IMG/VR virus record: IMGVR_UViG_3300025418_000941 | Span: 1-29,088 of that record | Length of the DNA: 29,088 nt | Origin: a virus | Strand: one strand, 5' to 3' | In this document: one piece after another, positions 1-7,944 of the stretch | Layout of the letters: every line of letters begins with the position of its first letter | Position numbering within the stretch: the first letter of the stretch is position 1 | Made by a program: the position numbers and the translations under genes | Notes under the pieces: model-generated | The model's database searches: none | Told to the model about the DNA's origin: nothing | Seen by the model: only the letters and a program-made list of their open reading frames with translations

Positions 1-1649
1 ATATAATTTTGATGCTGTTGATTTAGATATTCCAATCTAGTTCGGTTGGCTGCTGCTTGTTCTTGGGATCTAATCAATATTTGTGCTTGTTGGCTGGCAC
101 TGGCTTGCAGTCGTTTGATATACGGACTGTCCGGTGATTCACCGCGGCCCAATGCAGCCGAAATTTGACTATTGTAATAGTTCAAGGCATTGGTAGACAT
201 CTGCTGTTGGTTTTGTGCCTGATACAAATCAATTTGAGTAGTACGAATATTAGACACCACAACCGAAGCATTGTAGTTGTTGAACTGTATTTGTGCCACC
301 GGATTGATTGACCCTTGATTTGAATTCAAGCCTATGTTGAGACTGACATTGTCTAATCTAATAGATGCGGCGGCAGTCAAGGGATACTGATATTGTTGTT
401 GCGGAACCACACCTGACACAGTGGGGAATCGATTGTAAGGCGAATATGGTGCATATGGTCTACCACCCAGTGCATATATTGTGGCTGCAGTGATTTCTCT
501 ACTAATTGGTACTCGTTTGTCTCTTAGCAGCACCGCGGCACCAATGGCCACAATTGATGATAACATGCTCCGGTTACCGCCGTTGCCAAGACCGTTATAG
601 GGAGTCGATACCACTGTGTTTGGTATACCAGCTGCTGGTCCGTAACCAATACCAGGGGCGTATCCATAAGCTGCAGTAGTGGCTTGTGCTATACTGGTGG
701 CATTCAAGTTAGGCACATAGATGGGTGCAGTGGAATTATTTGCCTGCAGTATGGCTGCACTGATAGCTGTCATGGGTGGCACCGGGTAAGCAACCGGGCT
801 GTTAGACGCATTAATTGATGTTAGGTTTTGACTTACACCTGTAGTAACCGGCGCATCGATATCGGCCAAGTTATGTTCCACATTGTCGGGTGTGGCAGGC
901 AAATCAGTGCCTCCTGCAGACAACAACGGACTGGGCGTATTGTCGTAGTGTAGTGTTGCAAACCCGTTGACCACCTCAGAACTTATAGTACCGTAATAAT
1001 ACAGCACAGTTTCAAATTCAACAGTCATTTGATGTTGCATCACATTGTTGGTATCATTGGATTGATGTTCGCCGTGTGCAAAAGTCTTGATCACAGGATT
1101 GATCAACACATACTCACTGAATTGTTTTTGATGTAGACTATAGATACGAATACTGTTTAAGTATCTGGCACCGCTGGTGTCACGCGGCGTGTAACCCCAC
1201 TCAGTGGCTTGTCGTGTTGTACTGTATTTGTGCGGGGCAGCGTATACACTTTCCTGATAGTCGCTGTCTCTATAGTGATAGTTGAAATAATCGTACCAAA
1301 AATTTCGTACTACATCAGCACTGTCGTCGTGAAATGCTATTTGTACAGGATCGTATTTGATCTTTGATTGTACATAATTCACTCGATTGTATGCGTTGTA
1401 ATTCTTAACATCAATGTTGAACTTGGGCAGACTGACTGATTTGGCCAACATACCAATTTCGGTCTTGGTAATAGAACTGTCTTGCCCAAAGCTGGCCACC
1501 TGATCGTTTATGTCAATGTACACATGGAACAGGAATCCATATTTGGGGGATAGTCTAAAATTATCGCCCACAAATAATTTGCTGGCGTGCTGATAATCTC
1601 TTAAAACCGGCTCGCTAGCTGACTGTGGTGGCGGAAAATTGGTGGCCAT
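1..1649 (-). CDS. Tail-tube-like structural protein (gp19/gp54-like N-terminal domain), 3' end beyond window
   Basis: The frame is open from ATG at 1649 to the left edge, giving about 549 residues with no stop. Roughly residues 25-230 read like the T4-type tail tube fold: 'FRLSPKYGFLFHVYIDI' near the start, then 'SVSLPKFNIDVKNYNAYNR', 'IKYDPVQIAFHDD', and 'DVVRNFWYDYFNYHYRDSDY'. The remainder is Asn/Ala/Gln/Tyr-rich and ends in a Gln-rich, probably helical stretch (many QQ and QA pairs). It follows the tail tube gene in the same direction. A late-promoter-like CATAAATA and an AAGGATC ribosome site precede the ATG. The N-terminal resemblance to gp19 fits a tube-initiator or baseplate/tube junction protein such as gp54. 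That role is inferred from the fold type and position; the truncation prevents a firm assignment. Confidence 0.72.
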   Translation of the reverse strand, partial: MATNFPPPQSASEPVLRDYQHASKLFVGDNFRLSPKYGFLFHVYIDINDQVASFGQDSSITKTEIGMLAKSVSLPKFNIDVKNYNAYNRVNYVQSKIKYDPVQIAFHDDSADVVRNFWYDYFNYHYRDSDYQESVYAAPHKYSTTRQATEWGYTPRDTSGARYLNSIRIYSLHQKQFSEYVLINPVIKTFAHGEHQSNDTNNVMQHQMTVEFETVLYYYGTISSEVVNGFATLHYDNTPSPLLSAGGTDLPATPDNVEHNLADIDAPVTTGVSQNLTSINASNSPVAYPVPPMTAISAAILQANNSTAPIYVPNLNATSIAQATTAAYGYAPGIGYGPAAGIPNTVVSTPYNGLGNGGNRSMLSSIVAIGAAVLLRDKRVPISREITAATIYALGGRPYAPYSPYNRFPTVSGVVPQQQYQYPLTAAASIRLDNVSLNIGLNSNQGSINPVAQIQFNNYNASVVVSNIRTTQIDLYQAQNQQQMSTNALNYYNSQISAALGRGESPDSPYIKRLQASASQQAQILIRSQEQAAANRTRLEYLNQQHQNY

Positions 1650-1672
1650 AAAGTGGATAGATCCTTATGTAA

Positions 1673-1680
1673 TATTTATG
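1673..1680 (-). promoter_or_regulatory. Late-promoter-like element CATAAATA
   Basis: Minus strand reads CATAAATA, one base from the T4 late consensus TATAAATA. It lies 23 nt upstream of the ATG at 1649 and just after the terminator of the tail tube gene, so it probably restarts transcription for the left-hand gene. Confidence 0.6.
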
Positions 1681-1682
1681 TC

Positions 1683-1708
1683 AATAAAAAACCCGGCCTA
1701 AGCCGGGT
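1683..1708 (-). terminator. Rho-independent terminator after the tail tube gene
   Basis: On the minus strand ACCCGGC, a 4-nt loop and GCCGGGT form a perfect 7-bp GC-rich stem, followed by a run of six T and ATT. It starts about 20 nt after the tail tube stop codon. This is the clearest intrinsic terminator in the window. Confidence 0.85.
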
Positions 1709-1730
1709 GTTATAAGAATTGATACCAGAA

Positions 1731-2351
1731 TTACATTGTTATATTCTGTCCATAGGTACGTCCAACAAACGTACCGACTCCAGTACCAAGTGGTGTTTGA
1801 ACTGCATTATCAAACAGCATGGTCATGGTGATTTGAACTGGCTCGTTGGTGCTGTAGTTCATTTCGCCATAGGCTGCGCTCTTGATGTAGCAACCATACA
1901 TTTCCCATGTTTCTAATACCAATGGTGTGTTAACTCCGTTGCCACCGTCTAGCATTTCTAGACGTGTAACAAACTTATAGTCAATACCGCTACTGGCAGT
2001 GCTTTGTTGCATGAAGTCAAATTGCTTCTGGATTTGTTCGCCAATTAGTTTGGTAACGTTTCCAGGTGCATCGTCACGCAATACAACTTGACATTCGCTC
2101 CAGCTAGGTTTACCAGCCAAATTGACTTTGGAGTTGTAAACGTGGATAGCAATATCTTCAAAAGTAACTGTGGGTCTTGCGAACGAAACAATTTGTTTGG
2201 TTAATTCTACACGTTGACCTAAACTTACTCCGAACCCTTCGAAACTTGCTCTGAATCTGAAGGGCAATTTTGGCATTAACAGACCCTGGCTGGTTGCACT
2301 TTGGCCACCTGCTAGGGGTACTGTGTAGTTAATTAATGATGCAACTGACAT
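1731..2351 (-). CDS. gp19: Tail tube protein, gp19-like
   Basis: This 206-residue protein is probably the monomer of the inner tail tube, stacked as hexamers inside the sheath. T4 gp19 has 163 residues, so this one is somewhat longer. Family-like features are 'MPKLPFRFRASFEGFG' near residues 26-41, 'VSFARPTVTFEDIAIHVYNSK' near 55-75, 'GKPSWSECQVVLRDD' near 79-93, and the 'LETWEMYGCYIKSAAYGEM' strand pair followed by 'QITMTMLFDNA' near the end. It lies directly downstream of the sheath gene, the T4 order 18-19. The ATG has a GGAG ribosome site and a GATAAATA late element 21 nt upstream, and the gene ends at a strong terminator. The assignment rests on sequence style and gene order. Confidence 0.85.
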   Translation of the reverse strand: MSVASLINYTVPLAGGQSATSQGLLMPKLPFRFRASFEGFGVSLGQRVELTKQIVSFARPTVTFEDIAIHVYNSKVNLAGKPSWSECQVVLRDDAPGNVTKLIGEQIQKQFDFMQQSTASSGIDYKFVTRLEMLDGGNGVNTPLVLETWEMYGCYIKSAAYGEMNYSTNEPVQITMTMLFDNAVQTPLGTGVGTFVGRTYGQNITM

Positions 2352-2372
2352 ATAATATTCTCCGGTTATACT

Positions 2373-2380
2373 TATTTATC
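2373..2380 (-). promoter_or_regulatory. Late-promoter-like element GATAAATA
   Basis: Minus strand reads GATAAATA 21 nt upstream of the tail tube ATG. It lies downstream of the sheath gene hairpin, so tail tube may be transcribed both from here and by readthrough. Tube and sheath are needed in equal copy number. Confidence 0.6.
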
Positions 2381-2393
2381 TGTATTCCTATGC

Positions 2394-2422
2394 ATAACTG
2401 CCACCACCAGGATGGCAGTTAT
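2394..2422 (-). terminator. Hairpin between sheath and tube genes, weak terminator or processing site
   Basis: ATAACTGCCA and TGGCAGTTAT form a perfect 10-bp stem around a 9-nt loop, starting 10 nt after the sheath stop. There is no U-tract on the minus-strand side, so it may attenuate transcription or stabilise RNA ends rather than terminate fully. Confidence 0.5.
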
Positions 2423-2431
2423 ATATGCACT

Positions 2432-5400
2432 TTATGCTTTACCAGCTGCGATTGAGCCAGTGTTTCTCAATCTAACAGGAATGTAAATAAACTCAACTGA
2501 TTTCACAGGTTCAATTGCAACGTCAACATACAATTCATTTCGATCAATACGATCTGGTGTATTGTTGGTGTCATCACAAACTACCAAATAGTCGTAAATA
2601 CCACGTTTGGCTATCAAGTCGTTACATACACTTTCAATTGCTTGTTTGATTTGATCACGTGTGATCTTGTCATTGGGTTCAAACAAGAAACCGTTAGCTG
2701 TTGCTTGGAATATCACACGCAAGTAGTTGGTCAAACGTGCCACATTCACACGGTCCATGCTGGATGTCACTGGATTACGTGTTTTCTGTCCATATACCAC
2801 TAGACCTGTAGTGGTCAACAATGTGATCGGATTGATGTTTAGTGGATACAATGCATCACGCAATTGTTGGCTAATGCCAGTAGTGATAAACAAACCACTG
2901 TTGGCATCCACATAACCAATCGAAGTTGCATTGTCAACTAGGCCACGACGTGTACCAGCTGGTGCAAACCATGGATAGCTCACGCTGTCGCTACGTAGAT
3001 ATGTGCGTAGTGCAATGTGGCTTGGTGGAACCACAACTTCGTGTCCGCTCAAATCATTGGTCATTGCGCTGGGATAGTACAATGCCACATAAGGGTCATG
3101 GTTAATAGCTTCGGTTGCATTGTAGTTGGTGATAGCAGTAACATTGGCTGGCAATGTCATTGGGGTGTCACCAATAATAAATCCAGTGTCGTTACGATCG
3201 TTGTTCAATTGAATCATGTTTGCTACTAGTTCAGGATAACCGGGGCAAACAATCAAACTGAAGTTGTAACGATCTTCACGGATATCCAAGCTGCTGTCAA
3301 TAGCTGCTTTAAGAGCTTGTACAACCAATGCACGTTGAGCATGATGTCCAGCATATGGTGTACCATCTTCTCTCAAGCCGCTTTCGGTAACCCATGTTGC
3401 AGAAACTGCTGGCAAGCTCATGTTAGGATATGCTCTAGCATTGAAGTAGTTGCCAACAAAACGTTTGATGTTATAACCACTGCGACGTGTGTTAAACAAC
3501 AATGTGCCACGTGGATACAATTCATAGTTGGGAGCGTCTAAGTCAATATAGTCACTGTTTTGTAATGCAGCAATGCTTGGGTAAGCGCCACTGATGGGGT
3601 CAGTAGTACCAGTATTGTCCCAACGAGCATCAGCAAACACAATACCATTTTGGCTGATGGTGTCAGTGTTGTCAATTTTAACCCAGCTGCCCAATGAGCT
3701 GTAACGATATAGACTTGGCCAATTTTCCAAATCACCAGTGTCTAACCACAAATCACCAGCCACTAGTGAAGCACCAGTGCTTTGTGTGATTGGTTGACTA
3801 GCTGTAACAATAGGACCATTGGGGTCAGTGTTTTGCAAATTGTATCCGCGGCTGTCGCGTGGTACATTTTTGTAGCCTTTCCAGCCGTCAGTGTCGCAAA
3901 CCATGATGTCAATTTCAGTTGGATCACTATAATACCATAGTGTACCATCAGCAGGTGCAACATAAGGTGCAGTAGCACTGAATGTATAGCTGGCCACTGA
4001 CCAGTGAGCCAAGTTGATCGCACCAGGAACAATGTTGGGAACAACACCGACTGTGCCGCTTACAAAACCTGCTGTGGTAACTGGGTTTCTACCAGAACCG
4101 CCCATAAGGTTTTCAAGAGTAATAATACCACCAGCTAGGTGTGTAATTGTGATAATACCGGCTGCTGTTGTTGATGCGGTCACGTTAGGAATGTTGGCTG
4201 CAAGAACACCAGAAACAAAAGCTGCAGCAGTTGTACCATTAATGGTGACAGTGTATGTGTTTGGCGAGCTGCTACCTGGCACAGAAACAATCATGTTGAA
4301 TTGATCTTGTGGGGTAAATGTACCAGCTGCTTGGCTGCCTTTTACTGCAGTAACGCCACCAGTTGTAGATGAATAAAATTTGAAACTCAAATTACCATCA
4401 TTGTTGGTGTTGTATTTAACAAAAATAGTGCCGGCTTGAATGTTCAAACCACCACCAGCTGAATCGAGGCCGTTTAATGCAGCGAAACCATCAGCATACA
4501 AAGGTGCTGCTAGTGTGTTCCATGTGCCCAATGCTGCGTTGTATTGGTTAAACACAAAGTTAGCACCGTTGCCAGAAGCAGTGGTTTTAACCCAAATACT
4601 GCCACTTGGTCTTGGAATAGCATCCAATTTGTGCCACGCAGGCACTTGTGCATATGTGCCATAATGTATAACAGGCGAATAGTACATGCCAGGAGACAAG
4701 TTCAATGCTGTTGTCAATGGAGTGTTGGCTCCGTCTACTAATTGTATAGCACCATCAGCATCGGTACCGTTGCTTTCAGCAGCGGCAGTTGCGTACAAGA
4801 TCAATGCACCAGTGATGTCTAGGTCAGCATATACACCAGGAATACTTAGTGCATTAATGATATCACGGATAGCTGAGATTTCGTTAGTGCCGCTGGGAAT
4901 TGATACAGTTGTTCCGTTAATGGCAAAATCTGCAGCAGAAACAATGTTGACACTGGTATTGCCGCTGGTCGCAGCAGGTACGCTGCTTTGCCAATCAGCA
5001 CTGCCAACTTGAACCCAAACGTTCATGCTGTTTTTGTAGAACACATAGTTGTTGGTGTCGTTGACAACCACCGCATAGCTGCCGATAGTACCAAAACTTT
5101 CTTTAGGGAAGTGAATTCCATTTTCTACCACGGTATCAGCTGTGCTAGTGATAACAGTGGGTTCCATGTCAACAAAAGTGTCGGCATTTTGATCATATTC
5201 AAACAAGCCCCAGTGTGTCTTGGCTGTGTCGAGCCAGTTGGTACCATCAAATGGTGCACCAATTGGACGTACTGTGGTACCAACCAATTGATCCAAATCA
5301 ATGTCGGCACGCATGACCCATGCTAGGTTACCTAGACCCAAGGCGCTGTAAGCTGCCAATAGGCCATATTCATTTAGTTCATTGCCATTAAGTGGTGTAC

Positions 5401-5638
5401 CAGCTGAACTCAAACGGAAGTTTGGAGTACCAAAAGTGGTCACTAGATCACGTTGACTAGCAATGCCGTATACTTTACCAGCATTAGCTTTTGTAGTGCC
5501 GGGTGCAATTGCATTGTTATACATTTTGTTTTCTGAACTAGCAAACAAAATAAAGGGGATGGTGCCTACTGCTGTAGGTAGATAGGTGCTTTGGTCGATA
5601 ATCGTTACGCTTGCGCCTGGAGATACTAATGCTGCCAT
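2432..5638 (-). CDS. gp18: Contractile tail sheath protein, gp18-like, with large central insertion
   Basis: This 1068-residue sheath subunit is far longer than T4 gp18 (659). The N-terminal core (about 1-115) starts 'MAALVSPGASVTIIDQS' and includes 'LVTTFGTPNF' and 'GLGNLAWVMRADID'. The C-terminal core (about 715-1068) includes 'LDIREDRYNFSLIVCPGYPE' (785-804), 'PWFAPAGTRRG' (889-899), 'GLVVYGQKTR' (945-954) and 'FLFEPNDKITRDQI' (984-997), which are typical of sheath polymerisation domains. Between them, about residues 116-700 hold small beta-type segments with four short copies of a G-x-x-W...W motif. These probably sit on the outside of the sheath (inference). The ATG has an AAAGGAAA ribosome site and an AATAAATA element 31 nt upstream. 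A hairpin follows the stop, then the tube gene. Confidence 0.92.
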   Translation of the reverse strand: MAALVSPGASVTIIDQSTYLPTAVGTIPFILFASSENKMYNNAIAPGTTKANAGKVYGIASQRDLVTTFGTPNFRLSSAGTPLNGNELNEYGLLAAYSALGLGNLAWVMRADIDLDQLVGTTVRPIGAPFDGTNWLDTAKTHWGLFEYDQNADTFVDMEPTVITSTADTVVENGIHFPKESFGTIGSYAVVVNDTNNYVFYKNSMNVWVQVGSADWQSSVPAATSGNTSVNIVSAADFAINGTTVSIPSGTNEISAIRDIINALSIPGVYADLDITGALILYATAAAESNGTDADGAIQLVDGANTPLTTALNLSPGMYYSPVIHYGTYAQVPAWHKLDAIPRPSGSIWVKTTASGNGANFVFNQYNAALGTWNTLAAPLYADGFAALNGLDSAGGGLNIQAGTIFVKYNTNNDGNLSFKFYSSTTGGVTAVKGSQAAGTFTPQDQFNMIVSVPGSSSPNTYTVTINGTTAAAFVSGVLAANIPNVTASTTAAGIITITHLAGGIITLENLMGGSGRNPVTTAGFVSGTVGVVPNIVPGAINLAHWSVASYTFSATAPYVAPADGTLWYYSDPTEIDIMVCDTDGWKGYKNVPRDSRGYNLQNTDPNGPIVTASQPITQSTGASLVAGDLWLDTGDLENWPSLYRYSSLGSWVKIDNTDTISQNGIVFADARWDNTGTTDPISGAYPSIAALQNSDYIDLDAPNYELYPRGTLLFNTRRSGYNIKRFVGNYFNARAYPNMSLPAVSATWVTESGLREDGTPYAGHHAQRALVVQALKAAIDSSLDIREDRYNFSLIVCPGYPELVANMIQLNNDRNDTGFIIGDTPMTLPANVTAITNYNATEAINHDPYVALYYPSAMTNDLSGHEVVVPPSHIALRTYLRSDSVSYPWFAPAGTRRGLVDNATSIGYVDANSGLFITTGISQQLRDALYPLNINPITLLTTTGLVVYGQKTRNPVTSSMDRVNVARLTNYLRVIFQATANGFLFEPNDKITRDQIKQAIESVCNDLIAKRGIYDYLVVCDDTNNTPDRIDRNELYVDVAIEPVKSVEFIYIPVRLRNTGSIAAGKA

Positions 5639-5668
5639 AGTTGTTTCCTTTTATAAGAACATTGTAGT

Positions 5669-5676
5669 TATTTATT
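5669..5676 (-). promoter_or_regulatory. Late-promoter-like element AATAAATA for the sheath gene
   Basis: Minus strand reads AATAAATA 31 nt upstream of the sheath ATG, inside the divergent gap with the HNH-like gene. No convincing promoter is visible on the plus strand of this gap. Confidence 0.55.
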
Positions 5677-5737
5677 ATGCAACATGCAAAAGTAGGTCGT
5701 TGTTGGTCCTTTGCAACGAAATAGGATTAAATACGTT

Positions 5738-6088
5738 ATGGAAGCAAGAAAGATGTGCCCATGTGGTGCAAACCCAGTGGCAGTTAATTATATCAAACAA
5801 GGTCGCACACACTATCGTACCCTGTGTACCCCGTGTATACATAAAGGACGAAAGAGTAAACCGCCAGCACCCAGCTGGTTTCGGTCAGGGTATAGAAAAA
5901 AACCACATTGTGAAAAATGTGGTTTTAAGGCCAAGTATCCCGAGGATCAACTTAGAGTGTTTTATCTAGATGGCAACTTGAAAAACAACACCAATGTCAA
6001 TCTCAAAACAATTTGTTTGAATTGCCAACCTGAGGTATATCGATCTAGGCTACCTTGGGCTGCTGCTGTAATTGTACCAGATTTTTAA
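5738..6088 (+). CDS. Small zinc-binding protein resembling a degenerate HNH endonuclease
   Basis: From ATG at 5738, preceded by AGGAT, this is a 116-residue protein. A TTG start 27 nt further upstream is possible but lacks a better ribosome site. Cysteine pairs C7/C9 with C30/C33, and C58/C61 with C93/C96, suggest two zinc sites. The second half, 'YLDGNLKNNTNVNLKTICLNC', has the layout of an HNH core (H-x-D-G-N...N...NL.T.C.NC). The first catalytic His position is Tyr, and the residue after the last Cys is Gln rather than His. Proteins of this shape occur in T4-like cyanophages, as I recall. It is probably DNA- or RNA-binding, with nuclease activity doubtful. Its 3' end overlaps the convergent dNMP kinase gene by 44 bp. 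Confidence 0.75.
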   Translation: MEARKMCPCGANPVAVNYIKQGRTHYRTLCTPCIHKGRKSKPPAPSWFRSGYRKKPHCEKCGFKAKYPEDQLRVFYLDGNLKNNTNVNLKTICLNCQPEVYRSRLPWAAAVIVPDF

Positions 6089-6701
6089 TTTGATCGTGCA
6101 GTTCGTCAATGGTGCCATCATTGGTCAGTGTTGCATCAAACTCGGTACCAGCCCATGATGATTCACTGGAGTGAATGTTTAAACGTTCAATTTTGACCTT
6201 GCTCAAGGCCCATGTGGTATTGCCAACTGGCCCACGATTTACACTGGCTGCAGCATCAAACCATTCAGGTTCGCTGCCACGACGTATACGAACCACAATG
6301 CCTCCGGCGGCACGTATGGCTTTAATCTCGTTTGGAAACCTGCAATCACTGATGACAACGTCGGTACGGATCTTACGCAATTTGTTTTCTAGGCTAGCAA
6401 TCCAGATGTCGTCGTGGAAGCCTTGACGGCAAACTTCTGTACCCCAATGTTGCAATACCCAGCGTGGAGTAAGCTGAGGCATGTCAAGGCGTTGGCTCCA
6501 CCAAGGGTCCACTTGTTCGCGCCAGGCACGTGCACCTGGGGTTAGACCTTCTAGGTGCTGGCGATCCCACCCAAATATCAATGCCACTGCATCTTTAAGA
6601 CTTGATGCAAAACTCTCTCGTTGAAATCCATACGAACTTACCAAGTAATCGGCTGCAGTATCCTTGCCTGAGCCAATAAAACCTGTGATGCCAATAATCA
6701 T
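6045..6701 (-). CDS. gp1: Deoxynucleoside monophosphate kinase, T4 gp1-like
   Basis: This 218-residue enzyme (T4 gp1 has 241) is expected to phosphorylate dNMPs to dNDPs for phage DNA synthesis in the cytoplasm. A P-loop 'GFIGSGKDT' lies at residues 7-15, with K13 as the phosphate-binding lysine. 'SFASSLKDAVALIFGWDRQHLEG' follows, a segment typical of phage dNMP kinases. Later comes 'WVLQHWGTEVCRQGFHDDIWI', then a strand ending 'VVISDCRFPNEIKAIRAAGG' and 'VVRIRRG'. These match the gp1/dNMP kinase family well. It lies downstream of the gp13-like gene on the same strand, with an AT-rich inverted repeat between them. No late-promoter motif is visible. Its C-terminal codons overlap the convergent HNH-like gene. 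Confidence 0.88.
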   Translation of the reverse strand: MIIGITGFIGSGKDTAADYLVSSYGFQRESFASSLKDAVALIFGWDRQHLEGLTPGARAWREQVDPWWSQRLDMPQLTPRWVLQHWGTEVCRQGFHDDIWIASLENKLRKIRTDVVISDCRFPNEIKAIRAAGGIVVRIRRGSEPEWFDAAASVNRGPVGNTTWALSKVKIERLNIHSSESSWAGTEFDATLTNDGTIDELHDQIKNLVQLQQQPKVA

Positions 6702-6713
6702 GTGCTTGCCCCT

Positions 6714-6740
6714 TTGTAATATTTTACAACAATATTACAA
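6714..6740. repeat. AT-rich perfect inverted repeat upstream of the dNMP kinase gene
   Basis: TTGTAATATT and AATATTACAA (10 nt each) flank the 7-nt spacer TTACAAC. It begins 13 nt upstream of the kinase start and sits in the gap after the gp13-like gene. There is no GC stem or U-tract, so an operator or an RNA structure that hampers readthrough is more likely than a terminator. Confidence 0.5.
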
Positions 6741-6762
6741 CTGTATCTAACAAAATGGTCAA

Positions 6763-7896
6763 TTAGCCTGTGATCCAAGTCAATGGTTGCGCCCCATCAA
6801 CATAGTTCTTCAAGTCTTCCTCTAATTTTTCCATCTCGGCTTGTGCTTCTTGTTTTAAGGTTTCGCCGTTCAATGTGGTGCCACCTTGTGGACCAGCAAT
6901 AGATCCGAACTTGCTACGAGCTTCACCCACAATGCGTTTGGCAAAACTGTAAGCATAGTCTTGCAACCAGGGGAAAGCCATGTAGTCGTTTAACAGCATA
7001 GAGTCCGGTTTCTGATTGTAGATCCACAGCAACACAGTTTCGCTGGGAACATCGGTCATGGGGTTCCAAACTTGTGTGCTACGCAGATCATGTGTTAACA
7101 CTTGAGTGGCCTGTAGCGGTGTTACTGCTTTCACTGTTATGGTGGTGCCCAAGTAATCCACTGTATCAATTACATAATTGTTGTTATAGCCGCCCACATG
7201 ACAGTTGGCAATGGTGATAACATCACCAGGACTCACGGTCCACACTTGAGAAGTCACAATTGTAATGGTACTACCAGCAGTCAATCCCGATGAGTACAAG
7301 GCATTTAACGGTATGTAATTGTGATAGGCAGCCGGCATCTTTCTCACCAGAGTGATCTTTTTAGTCACTGGATTCCAAGTGTAGTTCATGAAGCCACCAA
7401 ACATCTTCATGGCCAACTTTTGATAGTCAGCAAACAGTTCGTAGTTGGTCAAGCCACCTACACGTCCAGCAACCAGCATGTAGGTATTCAGATAGCCACT
7501 GGCAAATGGCTCAAATTGACTGGCAGTGGTACCAGTTATACTACCAATACCGCGTCTGAACACTTGACGCACTTGCATGATTTCTTGCGGCAGTATGTAT
7601 TCTTGTACTTCGGGTAGTAGATCCAAAAAGGCATAGCTTTCTTCCACGCTGTTGGCGCTACGCTGACGATATTTGATCAAGGCCTGCTTTAGGGCCAGCT
7701 CGTAGTGTTCTTTGTCTAGTTCAACATCAACAATTTGATCACCTAGACGCAGCCTAATGTAGTCGTAAATTTCACTACGTTTGATGTTCAGTGCAACCAG
7801 CTGACTGTCATCAAAAGCGATTCGGCCTGGACCACCAAGATTGTCAGTTTGTATACTTAATGTATTGGGCTTTAACCCAGGTTGTAGTGTTGCCAT
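6763..7896 (-). CDS. gp13: Neck protein, gp13-like
   Basis: This 377-residue protein probably belongs to the neck that joins head to tail (T4 gp13 has 309 residues). The N-terminal helical part, 'SEIYDYIRLRLGDQIVDVELDKEHYELALKQALIKYRQRS' across about residues 36-78, resembles the conserved start of gp13-type proteins. 'LDLLPEVQEYILPQEIMQVRQVFRRGIG' follows. A beta-rich insert of about 60 residues ('VSPGDVITIANC...', near 220-280) precedes 'WIYNQKPDSMLLNDYMAFPWLQDYAYSFAK' and a charged helical tail. A GATAAATA element lies 19 nt upstream of the ATG, in the loop of a hairpin. In T4, gp13 and gp14 are adjacent and co-directional. Here they are separated by the 390-residue gene and lie on opposite strands. 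Confidence 0.72.
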   Translation of the reverse strand: MATLQPGLKPNTLSIQTDNLGGPGRIAFDDSQLVALNIKRSEIYDYIRLRLGDQIVDVELDKEHYELALKQALIKYRQRSANSVEESYAFLDLLPEVQEYILPQEIMQVRQVFRRGIGSITGTTASQFEPFASGYLNTYMLVAGRVGGLTNYELFADYQKLAMKMFGGFMNYTWNPVTKKITLVRKMPAAYHNYIPLNALYSSGLTAGSTITIVTSQVWTVSPGDVITIANCHVGGYNNNYVIDTVDYLGTTITVKAVTPLQATQVLTHDLRSTQVWNPMTDVPSETVLLWIYNQKPDSMLLNDYMAFPWLQDYAYSFAKRIVGEARSKFGSIAGPQGGTTLNGETLKQEAQAEMEKLEEDLKNYVDGAQPLTWITG

Positions 7897-7903
7897 ATAA
7901 AAT

Positions 7904-7932
7904 CCCGTTTAAAGTATTTATCTTTAAACGGG
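7904..7932 (-). terminator. Perfect 11-bp hairpin after the 390-residue gene, enclosing a promoter element
   Basis: CCCGTTTAAAG and CTTTAAACGGG are perfect complements separated by a 7-nt loop. On the minus strand the loop is ATAAATA and the stem is followed by ATTTTAT. The hairpin starts 13 nt beyond the stop of the upstream gene, as expected for a terminator, and ends 8 nt before the gp13-like start. Confidence 0.65.
7915..7922 (-). promoter_or_regulatory. Late-promoter-like element GATAAATA inside a hairpin loop
   Basis: Minus strand reads GATAAATA 19 nt upstream of the gp13-like ATG, a spacing like that of the other late elements here. It occupies the loop and closing base of the 11-bp palindrome. 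Confidence 0.6.
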
Positions 7933-7944
7933 GTGGCACACTTG

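Noticed and set aside
4014-5326. Open frames of 70-112 residues on the plus strand within the sheath gene
   Set aside because: They lie opposite a gene with clear family similarity, have no ribosome sites, and encode no recognisable protein.
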